60,469 nt of DNA from SHZI01 sp041396045 (GTDB lineage Bacteria > Pseudomonadota > Gammaproteobacteria > Steroidobacterales > GCA-2729495). Made by a program: the position numbers and the translations under genes. This document shows, in pieces, positions 27,889-36,377 of this stretch (its first letter is position 1; each line of letters opens with the position of its first letter). The notes beneath the pieces are model-generated. The model worked only from the letters and a program-made list of their open reading frames with translations. It was not told the origin of the DNA and made no database searches. The stretch covers positions 1 through 60,469 of the forward strand of contig JAWKZI010000017.1 in assembly GCA_041396045.1 (NCBI GenBank), read 5' to 3'.

Positions 27889-27910
27889 CGCTACTCCCGG
27901 CACGCCACGT

Positions 27911-28738
27911 CTATGAATCCAGCCACTGCCGCAGTTCCCCGGCAATGACCGGCGCACCTTCCTCGAACACCGCCCGCCGTATATCCAGTCGCTCGATGAG
28001 TGCAGCGCCAGGCAGTGCGGCGGCCGCCGCGCGCGTGGGGTCCAGCAGTGTCGACCGGGTGGCGATGAGGCGGGTTGGTGTGCGCAGAGCGATTGCGCGT
28101 GCTTGCCAGTCATAACTGTAGGCCGCCCGGAAGCCCCAGTGGGCTCGCGGCAGTACCCGTTCGTGTTCAGCGAACAACTCATTGATCCGGGATGGCGACA
28201 TGGCCCCTTCGCGTGTCTGCGTATGCTGCCGCCTGGCCGCGGCAAGCGCGGACGGATTGTCGACCGGAAATGGTTGTGCAATGGGGGCGGTCATCAACTC
28301 GAGACGTTGCGCCTCGTCGTGGCACGGTACATCGATCAGCAGCAGTCGGCGGAATCTGTGGGGCGCCAGGACGGCCAGTTCGAGGCCGACGAGGCCGCCA
28401 GTGTGAAAACCCAGGGCATCAATTGGCGTTTCGAGGTCCAGCACATCCAGCAGTTCTAGCAGTGCGGCCGCGTAGTCCCGGATCGAGGGAGCTGGTGTAG
28501 TCTGCGGAATGTATGAGTGGCCGTAGCCGGGGTAGTCCGGCGCCAGCGCCAGGCCCCGATCTGCAATCAGCGGCATGATCGTCGTGAAGTAGAGGCCACT
28601 GAAGGGGCACGGGTGCAGGCACAGCAGTGGCGGATTTGGGGCCGTCTGGAACCCTGCACGCTCCGTGCTGCGGATATGCATATCACCATGTCGGGTAGCG
28701 ACCAGCCTGCTGGATATCATGCCGTTGGTTTGATGCAC
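27911..28738 (-). CDS. Alpha/beta-hydrolase fold protein with non-canonical catalytic residues
   Basis: 275 residues with the oxyanion stretch L-C-L-H-P-C-P-F-S-G and P-D-Y-P-G-Y-G-H-S. At the nucleophile elbow the canonical G-x-S-x-G is G-F-H-T-G, with histidine in the serine position. The C-terminus, R-R-A-V-F-E-E, also lacks the usual catalytic histidine. It may be a lyase or other non-hydrolytic member, or inactive. The GTG at 28738 is 7 bases after the MFS stop; ATG 28720 is an alternative. It precedes the sigma factor by 22 bases in one operon. Confidence 0.8.
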   Translation of the reverse strand: MHQTNGMISSRLVATRHGDMHIRSTERAGFQTAPNPPLLCLHPCPFSGLYFTTIMPLIADRGLALAPDYPGYGHSYIPQTTPAPSIRDYAAALLELLDVLDLETPIDALGFHTGGLVGLELAVLAPHRFRRLLLIDVPCHDEAQRLELMTAPIAQPFPVDNPSALAAARRQHTQTREGAMSPSRINELFAEHERVLPRAHWGFRAAYSYDWQARAIALRTPTRLIATRSTLLDPTRAAAAALPGAALIERLDIRRAVFEEGAPVIAGELRQWLDS

Positions 28739-28745
28739 TTGAAGG

Positions 28746-30095
28746 TCATTTGGGCGGTGACAATCGATTCAGTTCGGCCAGGTAGTGGCGCCGCGTGCCG
28801 AATACGGTGAGCAGTACCGGAACGCCAAACAGCACCGGAACCAGTGCCGCGGCGTAACGCAGTCCGCCGGTACCGAAAACCTGGTCGGTCAACACGCCGA
28901 TGGTCGTCGGCCCAAGCAGAAGACCCGCCAGACTGATGGCGATGTAGTACATCGCGATTACCTGGCCACGAATTTCTCCCGGCGTGATGTTGAGCAACGT
29001 CGTCGGTCCGGCGGCCGAAACCAGCGCGATGCCAATTGTATTGACGACCAACACGGCGAAAGCGGCCGCGCCGGTCGCCATCAGCGGGGCGATGGCGCCC
29101 GTCGGGATCAATATCACCAGCCCGGCGGTAATAATCAGCAGCGGCGCATCCCGATAGCCACGCCGGTACAGCCAATCGGACAACCAGCCGGCGGCATTGA
29201 CCGTGATCGGCCCGAAGGTCAGCAGGACGATGCCGTTCCACAAGGCATATTTCTCGGCGGGCCAGCCCCAGGTGCGCTGAAACATCGCGGGCATCCAGCC
29301 CTGACTGTAGGCAACGATGGTCATGACGCACACCATGGCAGTGAACCCGGCAAAGGCCCGCCAACGACTACGCACGTACCTGAGCGCGATACCGAGACCA
29401 GCGGCCTGATTGCCGTCAAGCTGCAACCCGGACTGCCGCACCGGCTCACGCAGAGTGGCCATGAGTAACGAGAGAGGCACGCCGGCAACTGCGACAATCA
29501 GAAATGCCAGCTGCCAGGTAGTGAGGACGCCAAATGCCGGCAGGCTGACTTCGTGACCGGCGCTGGACCAGGCCAGCACACTGGCGCCGGCCAACGACGC
29601 GAGTCCGCCGCCGACCGACAAAGCCGCGGAATAGAACGCCACCGGCTTGCATCGGCGTTCTTCGGGAAAGCTGTCGGCAATCATCGACAAGGCACACGGA
29701 CTCAGAGTGGCTTCACCAATGCCAACACCCACGCGCGCAAGAAACAACTGGCCGAAACTGCGCGCCAGGCCACAGGCTGCGGTAGCAAGCGACCAGAGCA
29801 GAATGCCCGCACTGACAATCCACGTGCGACGTGCGCGATCGGCAAGCCAGCCGAGCGGCAGGCCCATCGTGGTGTAGAAGATCGCAAACGCCGGCCCCAG
29901 CAACAGTCCGATCTGCGTATCTGAAAGGTGGAGATCGGCCTTGATCGGTTCGACGAGCAGACCGAGCATGTAGCGATCGACGAATGACAGAATATAGGCG
30001 AGCGTTAGCAGTATGACCGTATACCAGGCGTAGGCTGGTTTGAACGGTGTCTGCCTCGTCGGGCTACGGGGACGCTGATTGCCGGTCGCGGTCAC
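28746..30095 (-). CDS. MFS transporter (spinster/organic anion-like)
   Basis: 449 residues with 12 predicted helices. The motif between helices 2 and 3 is G-W-L-A-D-R-A-R-R, and the first half has S-F-V-D-R-Y-M-L-G and R-V-G-V-G-I-G-E-A, seen in the spinster-type MFS group common in hydrocarbon and steroid degraders. Starts at GTG 30095, overlapping the VOC stop by four bases. The neighbours (VOC proteins, CurA-like reductase, hydrolase) suggest transport of a small organic substrate that they process. Confidence 0.88.
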   Translation of the reverse strand: MTATGNQRPRSPTRQTPFKPAYAWYTVILLTLAYILSFVDRYMLGLLVEPIKADLHLSDTQIGLLLGPAFAIFYTTMGLPLGWLADRARRTWIVSAGILLWSLATAACGLARSFGQLFLARVGVGIGEATLSPCALSMIADSFPEERRCKPVAFYSAALSVGGGLASLAGASVLAWSSAGHEVSLPAFGVLTTWQLAFLIVAVAGVPLSLLMATLREPVRQSGLQLDGNQAAGLGIALRYVRSRWRAFAGFTAMVCVMTIVAYSQGWMPAMFQRTWGWPAEKYALWNGIVLLTFGPITVNAAGWLSDWLYRRGYRDAPLLIITAGLVILIPTGAIAPLMATGAAAFAVLVVNTIGIALVSAAGPTTLLNITPGEIRGQVIAMYYIAISLAGLLLGPTTIGVLTDQVFGTGGLRYAAALVPVLFGVPVLLTVFGTRRHYLAELNRLSPPK

Positions 30096-30535
30096 TTGGC
30101 GGCGGACGTGATGTGGTAGACCACCACAAGATTGCCATCGTGATCAACGAGACCGACCTCGCGGCCGATCCGGCCGTCATTGGTCAGCAGCTGTTCTTCG
30201 GGATAGACCGTGAGTCCTGCCGCCGTCGACTCGCTGATGATCCGGTCGATATCGGGCGTTCGCAACACGATGGCACTGCGCCGTGGAGCCGGGACCGGAG
30301 GCAAAGGGATGCCACGGATTTCGGTCAGGGCCATTACCCGTGGCTGTTCCGGCGTGTTGAGCACGGCGAAACGCAGCTTCGCTTCGCGCGGTATGTCGAA
30401 TACCGGATAGGAGTAGGAGTCGGGTGCGGAATCCTTGCGGAACTCCAGGGTCATGCCGAGGATGTCACAGTAAAAGGCCAGCGCCCGGTCCAGATCACTG
30501 ACCACATGATTGCCACGTTGAAAATACACGCTCAT
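30092..30535 (-). CDS. VOC (glyoxalase/dioxygenase fold) protein
   Basis: 147 residues. Two beta-alpha-beta-beta-beta modules: first V-V-S-D-L-D-R-A-L-A-F-Y-C-D-I-L-G-M, and a second ending G-L-V-D-H-D-G-N-L-V-V-V-Y. VOC proteins include glyoxalases, epimerases, dioxygenases and resistance proteins; metal ligands cannot be assigned surely. The ATG at 30535 overlaps the stop of the CurA-like gene (ATGA). Middle of the minus-strand operon. Confidence 0.87.
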   Translation of the reverse strand: MSVYFQRGNHVVSDLDRALAFYCDILGMTLEFRKDSAPDSYSYPVFDIPREAKLRFAVLNTPEQPRVMALTEIRGIPLPPVPAPRRSAIVLRTPDIDRIISESTAAGLTVYPEEQLLTNDGRIGREVGLVDHDGNLVVVYHITSAAK

Positions 30536-31569
30536 TCCTGTGTTCCAGCGGTCAATTCGCGTACCTGACAGATCTGCACGCCGACATTCTGCCCCGAATA
30601 CAGGCGCGCTAGGGCCTCCGGCATGTTCTCGAAGCCGTACACAATAACCTGGACCGGCTTGAGCTGGCCCGTGCGTACCCAGTCCGCCAGTTGCCGTTCC
30701 GCCTCGGCGAACAACGGGGCGTAGTTGTAGACGAAAAAGCCCTGCATACGGCCATTCACCGCGCGCAGGCGCGTGTAGTTGTTCAGCCCATAGGGCGCTG
30801 GCAGCGTGTATTCCGAGATCGAGCCACACAGGACCACCCGGGCGCCCATTGCCAGGCGATCCAGACACGCCGACAGGATGTCCCCACCGACATTGTCAAA
30901 ATAGATATCAATGCCGTCCGGACAAAGCGCGGTCAGGCGTTGGGGCAGATTTTCGTTGCGATAATCGATGCTGGCCTCGCAGCCAAGCTGCCGTATCAGT
31001 GCACATTTTTCCGGACCGCCGGCAATGCCGATTACCCGACAGCCGAGAATTCGTGCAATCTGGATCACGGTGCTGCCAACACCGCCGGCGGCAGCGGAAA
31101 CCACCACCACGTCACCAGGGTGTGGCTCGGCACAGCGGGTGAAGCCTGTCCAGGCGCTGAACCCGTTCATGCCCAGTACTCCGGCGCCTAGCGAAGCGGG
31201 CAGGTCGGGAGAACGAAGGTGCAAAAAGCGCTCTGCCGATGTGCCGCGCGAGGCTTTCCACGTTTGCCAACCGAGCTGCCCGTGCACCAGGTCGCCAGGC
31301 CGGTAGTCAGGGTGCCGGGACTCCATTACCTGCGCGACGCCCCGACCGTGTATTACATCGCCAATAGCCAGGGCCTTCTCGCCGGCCACCACACGACCCT
31401 GCATGTACATGCGCATGACTGGCCGCAGTCCCAGATACAGCGTGCGTACCAGAAATTCGCCATCGCCGATCGCTGGCACCGGCTCTTCCCGGTACTCAAA
31501 ATCCGTTCGTCGCACGTTCCCGTCGGGTCGCGCGGCAACACGCCACTGGCAGTTCCGGTCGTCTCTCAC
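30532..31569 (-). CDS. NADP-dependent MDR oxidoreductase (CurA/YncB-like)
   Basis: 345 residues of the zinc-free medium-chain reductase group that includes curcumin reductase CurA and leukotriene B4 12-hydroxydehydrogenase. Visible: E-E-P-V-P-A-I-G-D-G-E-F-L-V-R early, the Rossmann motif A-A-A-G-G-V-G-S-T-V-I-Q, Y-F-D-N-V-G-G and C-G-S-I-S-E-Y. These enzymes reduce alpha,beta double bonds of enones. The start is GTG at 31569, overlapping the VOC stop (GTGA). It lies between two VOC genes, hinting at detoxification or catabolism of a conjugated ketone. Confidence 0.9.
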   Translation of the reverse strand: MRDDRNCQWRVAARPDGNVRRTDFEYREEPVPAIGDGEFLVRTLYLGLRPVMRMYMQGRVVAGEKALAIGDVIHGRGVAQVMESRHPDYRPGDLVHGQLGWQTWKASRGTSAERFLHLRSPDLPASLGAGVLGMNGFSAWTGFTRCAEPHPGDVVVVSAAAGGVGSTVIQIARILGCRVIGIAGGPEKCALIRQLGCEASIDYRNENLPQRLTALCPDGIDIYFDNVGGDILSACLDRLAMGARVVLCGSISEYTLPAPYGLNNYTRLRAVNGRMQGFFVYNYAPLFAEAERQLADWVRTGQLKPVQVIVYGFENMPEALARLYSGQNVGVQICQVRELTAGTQE

Positions 31570-32030
31570 CTCAGTAACTGGTTGAACTCGTAGAAGTAGC
31601 CGTCCGGGTCAAACAATGAGGTGCCCAGAAAATGTTTGGTGGCGCCGTTGGCGCCCTCAACCGACCACTCGTGAGGCGCGGCATGCACGTGGGTGCCGAG
31701 GTGAATGGCTCGACGATAGACCTCCCGCGCATCGTCGGTGCTGCAGACGAACGTCGGGTTGCCGTAACTGACGCGGGTTGGAATATTGGTCGGTGCTGGT
31801 AACAGGGGATCCACCCACTGCAGCAGTCCGATCATGCCGATCTCCGGGTGATCGCCCTTGAGGATGACCAGGCGGGTGATGTCGCCCGCCTTGCCAGCCG
31901 CCATGCCGACCCCGGACAAGGTGACGGGCTTGTCGTAGTAGAGGCTCAGGTCAAGTACATCGTTGTACCAGCGGAGCGATCGATCCATGTCCCTGACGAT
32001 CAGGGTCGTGCGCTTGACGATGTTCTTCAT
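31566..32030 (-). CDS. VOC family protein
   Basis: 154 residues from ATG 32030; the open frame extends upstream through the terminator hairpin and is not coding there. Begins M-K-N-I-V-K-R-T-T-L-I-V-R-D-M-D-R-S-L-R-W-Y, a typical VOC first strand and helix, and ends D-P-D-G-Y-F-Y-E-F-N-Q. First gene of the overlapping operon VOC-CurA-VOC-MFS-hydrolase-sigma-DGPF. The ribosome site is weak. Function not predictable beyond the fold. Confidence 0.87.
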   Translation of the reverse strand: MKNIVKRTTLIVRDMDRSLRWYNDVLDLSLYYDKPVTLSGVGMAAGKAGDITRLVILKGDHPEIGMIGLLQWVDPLLPAPTNIPTRVSYGNPTFVCSTDDAREVYRRAIHLGTHVHAAPHEWSVEGANGATKHFLGTSLFDPDGYFYEFNQLLR

Positions 32031-32065
32031 GGCAAGGTTCCACACTTTTGAAGTCCCCAAATGCA

Positions 32066-32089
32066 AAGACCCCGCTGTAGCGGGGTCTT
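32066..32089 (-). terminator. Intrinsic terminator of the VPxPA-CTERM gene
   Basis: A perfect 10-bp stem AAGACCCCGC (32066-32075) and GCGGGGTCTT (32080-32089) around the loop TGTA. On the minus strand it lies 58 bases after the stop of the gene at 32147 and is followed by a T-containing stretch. It separates that gene from the VOC operon and may work in both directions. Confidence 0.75.
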
Positions 32090-32146
32090 CAGATAGAGAA
32101 AGCCGGATGGCAGAAGCCTGATAGTACAAGCCTGGCGGACTTCAGG

Positions 32147-32692
32147 TCATGTGCGGCGCCGCAAAAACATCAATCCGGCTGCGGCCGAACCAAACAGCCA
32201 GACAGCAGCTGGCACCGGGACAACGTGCAGTTGCCACTGGCCAGCATTGCCTTCGGCACCGTACAGAACCGAATTGGTTGCGTTGTAACCGGGCCCTGGA
32301 TTGCCTGGCAGACCTTGCGACATCTGCAAGCTGAAGGTGCCGGTGGTCGGTGGTACTGAATTTGCCGTCAACTGGAAGCCGGTGATGAGAAATCCACCGG
32401 AGGCTTGCCACGATGCGGGATTGGTGGTGAGCGTCTGTACAGACGCCAGGTTGATCGTTGCACCGTTATCCCACTGATATTGCAGGTCGGTGAGTGCGCT
32501 GAGCGGAATGCCAGAGAAATTTGCCGGATCGACAATGCCGGCATCAGCAAATGTCATATAGCCTGTGCCGCCCTGGCCGCTATTGGGCACCCAGTCGTAT
32601 GTGACCGTGATCGCGTAACCCGGTAGTGCGATGGCCAGAAGTGCGGGCGCGAGCAGCGCGCTTAGAATCTTTCTGGAAATCTTGACAGGCAT
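32147..32692 (-). CDS. Exported VPxPA-CTERM protein
   Basis: 181 residues from ATG 32692 (GGGG upstream); the longer open frame is not coding upstream. Signal peptide ending L-P-G-Y-A. The mature domain is short, Gly/Thr/Asn-rich, with Y-M-T-F-A-D-A-G-I-V-D-P-A-N-F-S-G-I-P-L, resembling small PEP-CTERM secreted proteins. The C-terminus V-P-V-P-A-A-V-W-L-F-G-S, hydrophobic helix and R-R-R-T is the exosortase-type sorting signal. It is monocistronic, with its own terminator, and divergent from the ATP-grasp gene at 32951. Function unknown. Confidence 0.82.
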   Translation of the reverse strand: MPVKISRKILSALLAPALLAIALPGYAITVTYDWVPNSGQGGTGYMTFADAGIVDPANFSGIPLSALTDLQYQWDNGATINLASVQTLTTNPASWQASGGFLITGFQLTANSVPPTTGTFSLQMSQGLPGNPGPGYNATNSVLYGAEGNAGQWQLHVVPVPAAVWLFGSAAAGLMFLRRRT

Positions 32693-32950
32693 GACATCCC
32701 CACCGTCGTTTGACCGACTGTTGCTGTAATTCTCTGTGCTTGGCCAGTATACCGCTATCAAGTTTTTCTGGTATCTGATCCCGGTTCTCCACGACCGGTT
32801 CAGGCACGACGTCCCCACGCGTAGACCATTAATGCAGTAGCTCTATGGAGCCGTCAAGTGGCGTGCAGTTTTCGGCACTGCGGTAAGAATCCCTGATAGT
32901 CGACCACCTGGTGATTTGCCCTGCAGCCTACTGGCTGGCAAGGTGAGGCC

Positions 32951-34390
32951 ATGAAAATCAGCTGGGCAGCCTACGATCCGGGGGATCGCTTTGACGAGCT
33001 GATTCAGGCCCCGGGGCAGCCCCGGCCGAGCGCCGAGGCGCTGGCGGCCTACCTGTCATCCCTGACTGCCAAACAGCTCAAAGCCCGGCAGGATGCGGCC
33101 GAAAGGTCGATCGTCGAGATGGGGATCACCTTCACGGTGTACTCCGAAGGCCAGAACATTGATCGGGCGTGGCCATTTGACGTAATCCCGCGCGTGCTGC
33201 CCGCGCAGGAATGGCAGCGCACCGAGGCGGGCCTCAAACAACGGCTGCGAGCGCTGAACAGCTTCCTCGACGATGTGTACAACGAGCGGCGCATCCTCAA
33301 AAGCCGTCGCTTCCCCAGGCGCCTGCTGGAGAGCTCAATCCAGTACCTGAAGCCTTGTAAAGGTGCCCGGCCAGCACACGGCGTCTGGGCACACATCTGC
33401 GGCAGCGATCTGGTCCGCGACGCAGACGGCACCCTGTACGTGCTGGAGGACAATCTGCGCGTGCCGTCCGGCGTTTCCTACATGCTGGAAAACCGGATCG
33501 TTACCAAGCGGGTTTTTCCGGAACTGTTCGCGAACCAGACCATCCAGCCGGTTGATGATTATCCGTCGGCCTTGTTCGATACGCTGGCGTCGCTGTCGCC
33601 GCGCCCCGGAGACCAGCCGGAAGTCGTGGTACTGACACCGGGCATCTACAACTCTGCCTATATTGAACATGCCTATCTGGCCCAGCGCATGGGTGCCGAG
33701 CTGGTCGAGGGCAGCGATCTGGTTGTCGACGACGACGATTGCGTCTACATGCGCAGTGTCGATGGCCTGGCGCGCGTCGACGTGATCTACAGCCGGGTGA
33801 ATGCCGAGTACCTTGATCCCGATGCCTTGCGGCCGGATTCAGCCCTTGGTGTACGCGGACTGGTGCGTGCCTGGCGGGCCGGTAATGTGGCCCTGGCCAA
33901 TGCGCCGGGTACCGGCGTTGCCGACGACAAGGTTGTATACGCCTACGTTCCGGAAATGATCCGGTTCTACCTGGATGAGGAGCCGATACTGCCCAATGTG
34001 CCGACGCATCTGTGTGCCGACAAGAAGAGTCTGGACCATGTACTGGCCAACCTGGACAAGCTGGTCGTGAAGCCGGCCAATGAATCGGGGGGCTACGGCA
34101 TGCTGGTAGGCCCACACGCGAGCCGCAAGGAGCGTGAAGAGTTTCATGCCCGGCTGCGCAATGATCCCAGAAACTATGTCGCCCAGCCGGTGATCAACCT
34201 GTCCACGGTACCGACCCTGATCGACGGGGTGGTGGAAGGCCGCCATGTTGATCTGCGGCCTTTCATCCTGCAGGGGCGCGAGCTGTATGTGACACCTGGC
34301 GGGCTGACGCGGGTGGCTCTGCGCCGTGGCTCGCTGGTTGTCAATTCGTCGCAAGGCGGTGGCAGCAAAGATACCTGGGTGGTCGGCTAG
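32951..34390 (+). CDS. Circularly permuted ATP-grasp protein of the Anbu locus
   Basis: 479 residues, the CP_ATPgrasp (DUF404/DUF407) family: Y-V-L-E-D-N-L-R-V-P-S-G-V-S-Y-M-L-E-N-R, V-V-L-T-P-G, K-P-A-N-E-S-G-G-Y-G-M and V-D-L-R-P-F are family landmarks. Members are thought to join a carboxylate to an amine at ATP cost, with the substrate unknown, and are a constant neighbour of alpha-E proteins and the Anbu peptidase. Ribosome site AGGTGAGG before the ATG. Followed after 17 bases by the alpha-E gene. Confidence 0.92.
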   Translation: MKISWAAYDPGDRFDELIQAPGQPRPSAEALAAYLSSLTAKQLKARQDAAERSIVEMGITFTVYSEGQNIDRAWPFDVIPRVLPAQEWQRTEAGLKQRLRALNSFLDDVYNERRILKSRRFPRRLLESSIQYLKPCKGARPAHGVWAHICGSDLVRDADGTLYVLEDNLRVPSGVSYMLENRIVTKRVFPELFANQTIQPVDDYPSALFDTLASLSPRPGDQPEVVVLTPGIYNSAYIEHAYLAQRMGAELVEGSDLVVDDDDCVYMRSVDGLARVDVIYSRVNAEYLDPDALRPDSALGVRGLVRAWRAGNVALANAPGTGVADDKVVYAYVPEMIRFYLDEEPILPNVPTHLCADKKSLDHVLANLDKLVVKPANESGGYGMLVGPHASRKEREEFHARLRNDPRNYVAQPVINLSTVPTLIDGVVEGRHVDLRPFILQGRELYVTPGGLTRVALRRGSLVVNSSQGGGSKDTWVVG

Positions 34391-34407
34391 AGGTGTATAG
34401 CTAACTC

Positions 34408-35355
34408 ATGCTGTCGCGCGTTGCAGAACGGGTTTACTGGATGGTTCGCTATCTTGAGCGAGCTGAAGACGCTGCGCGCCTGATCAACGTGTATGGCGAT
34501 CTGTTGCTGGATATTCCGCGGAGTACGGGTCTCAGCTGGCGGGACATTCCACCTGTCCTTGGCGATCCTGGCATGACCGGCAGCAAGCGCCGACAGCCGA
34601 CCGATCGGGCAGTGCTGCACTTTTTGCTGATAGACAAGCGCAATCCCGATTCGCTACTCATGTCCCTGACCAATGCACGCGAGAACGCCCGTACCACGCG
34701 GGATCTGCTGCCGGCCGAAGCCTGGCATGCGGTTAACGAGTTGCACATGTACGCCACCAGTGAACTGGTCAAGGCGGTGGCTGGACGGTATCGGAGTCGT
34801 GTCCTCGGTACGCTGGTCAGCCGGGTCCAGGAAATCACCGGCCTGCTGACCGGCACGATGAGTCACGGCACGGCCTACCAGTTCCTGCTTATTGGCCGCT
34901 ACCTGGAGCGTGCCGAGATGACCACCCGCATCGTCGATGTGGCAGCGGCATTGCTGATGAGCGGCCGCGAAGAGCTCAAGGTTTACGAGAACACGCTGTG
35001 GGTCTCGGTACTGCGTAGCCTGAGTGCCTACCAGATGTATCGTCAGCATGTGCGACGCCGCGTCTATGGGGCCGATGTGCTGCGTTTTCTGTTGAAGGAT
35101 GCCGAATTTCCCCGGTCAGTGGTCTGGTGCATGGACGAAATACAGCTGGCGAGTGCGCGCTTGCCGAACTCAGGTCCACCCGTTGCACTGATCAGGCGGG
35201 TACGGCAGGTCCTGGACAGAACAGCAGTCGAGAGCCTGGATTTTACCGAAGTGCACGATTTTGTAGACCAGCTTCAGCAGCGCTTTGCCGAGCTCCATAA
35301 TGTTGCACGTACAACCTGGTTTGAACCAGATTCTGGCACCACGATTTCTTCATAG
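34408..35355 (+). CDS. Alpha-E domain protein (DUF403) of the Anbu locus
   Basis: 315 residues, mostly helical. Opens M-L-S-R-V-A-E-R-V-Y-W-M-V-R-Y-L-E-R-A-E, the alpha-E signature, repeated in G-R-Y-L-E-R-A-E-M-T-T-R. Alpha-E proteins occur nearly always beside the permuted ATP-grasp protein and may form a complex with it. The first structures and functions are not settled. Second gene of a three-gene plus-strand unit; the start has no obvious ribosome site. Confidence 0.92.
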   Translation: MLSRVAERVYWMVRYLERAEDAARLINVYGDLLLDIPRSTGLSWRDIPPVLGDPGMTGSKRRQPTDRAVLHFLLIDKRNPDSLLMSLTNARENARTTRDLLPAEAWHAVNELHMYATSELVKAVAGRYRSRVLGTLVSRVQEITGLLTGTMSHGTAYQFLLIGRYLERAEMTTRIVDVAAALLMSGREELKVYENTLWVSVLRSLSAYQMYRQHVRRRVYGADVLRFLLKDAEFPRSVVWCMDEIQLASARLPNSGPPVALIRRVRQVLDRTAVESLDFTEVHDFVDQLQQRFAELHNVARTTWFEPDSGTTISS

Positions 35356-35366
35356 ATTGGATCAGC

Positions 35367-36377
35367 GTGAAGCTGTTTTTCTGCTCTTGCGGCCAACGTA
35401 TCTTCTTCGACAACACCGTCTGCGGCCGTTGTGGCAAGCAGCTCGGTTTCGATCCGGATACGCAGAGCCTGTTGCCCCTGACCGGCGATCCCGCCGGAGA
35501 ACTGCGCACACCTGACCGTCGGGTTTTCAGGCACTGCCGCAACCGCCTGGACTACGAGGCGTGTAACTGGCTCACCGCCGCCAGTGACGACGAAGCATAC
35601 TGCCGGGCGTGCCGCCTGAACGACATCATTCCGGACCTGGGACGTGGTGACAACGTCATTCTGTGGCGGCGCCTGGAGGCCGCCAAGCGGCGTCTTATAT
35701 ACACCCTGCTGGGTTTGGGCTTGCCACTGGGCCCGGCCGGTGTATTGCCGGGCATGCGCTTTCGTTTCATGGAAGACCGATCGCGCAACCCGGAGGTCAG
35801 CGAAGAGGTCGTGACCACCGGCCACGCCGGTGGTGTGATTACGCTCAATCTGGCCGAGGCCAACGATCTGGTTCGCCAGCAGATACGCCAGTACATGCAC
35901 GAGCGGTATCGAACACTGCTCGGGCATTTCCGCCATGAGTCAGGGCACTATTACTTTCCGGCCCTGATTTCTGCGCCGGCTGTTGTGAAGAAATTTCGCG
36001 AGTTGTTCGGCGACGAACGTGCGGACTACCAGGCCGCGCTTCGTACCTACTACGACAACGGACCACCACTCAACTGGGAAAACCAATGGGTGTCCGCCTA
36101 TGCTACCGCTCATCCGCTGGAGGACTGGGCGGAATCCTTCGCCCACTATCTGCACATCGTTGATGCTCTGGAGACCGGCCATGCTTTTGGGGTGGTCGGC
36201 CTGACTACCGATCAGACGGCGGCCTCGGCATGGATTCTGGAGTGGGGCAATCTGTCAGTGATTCTCAACGAGCTGAACCGTGGACTGGGGCTCGACGATC
36301 CCTATCCGTTTGTACTGGCGCCGACTGCCGTGCGACGCCTTGAATTCATCCATCAACTAGTCGGACGTGGGGCATAG
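35367..36377 (+). CDS. Zinc-ribbon plus putative zinc metallopeptidase (Peptidase_Mx-like)
   Basis: 336 residues starting at GTG 35367. The N-terminus has zinc-ribbon cysteines (C-S-C-G...C-G-R-C-G) and another pair, C-R-A-C. The catalytic part shows R-H-E-S-G-H-Y-Y-F, an H-E-x-x-H zinc motif, with a downstream E-D-W-A-E-S-F-A-H-Y-L-H helix that could supply the third ligand and a supporting acid. This family is known as putative zinc-binding metallopeptidases and frequently lies beside Anbu genes. Its last 32 bases overlap the end of the convergent Anbu gene. Confidence 0.88.
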   Translation: MKLFFCSCGQRIFFDNTVCGRCGKQLGFDPDTQSLLPLTGDPAGELRTPDRRVFRHCRNRLDYEACNWLTAASDDEAYCRACRLNDIIPDLGRGDNVILWRRLEAAKRRLIYTLLGLGLPLGPAGVLPGMRFRFMEDRSRNPEVSEEVVTTGHAGGVITLNLAEANDLVRQQIRQYMHERYRTLLGHFRHESGHYYFPALISAPAVVKKFRELFGDERADYQAALRTYYDNGPPLNWENQWVSAYATAHPLEDWAESFAHYLHIVDALETGHAFGVVGLTTDQTAASAWILEWGNLSVILNELNRGLGLDDPYPFVLAPTAVRRLEFIHQLVGRGA

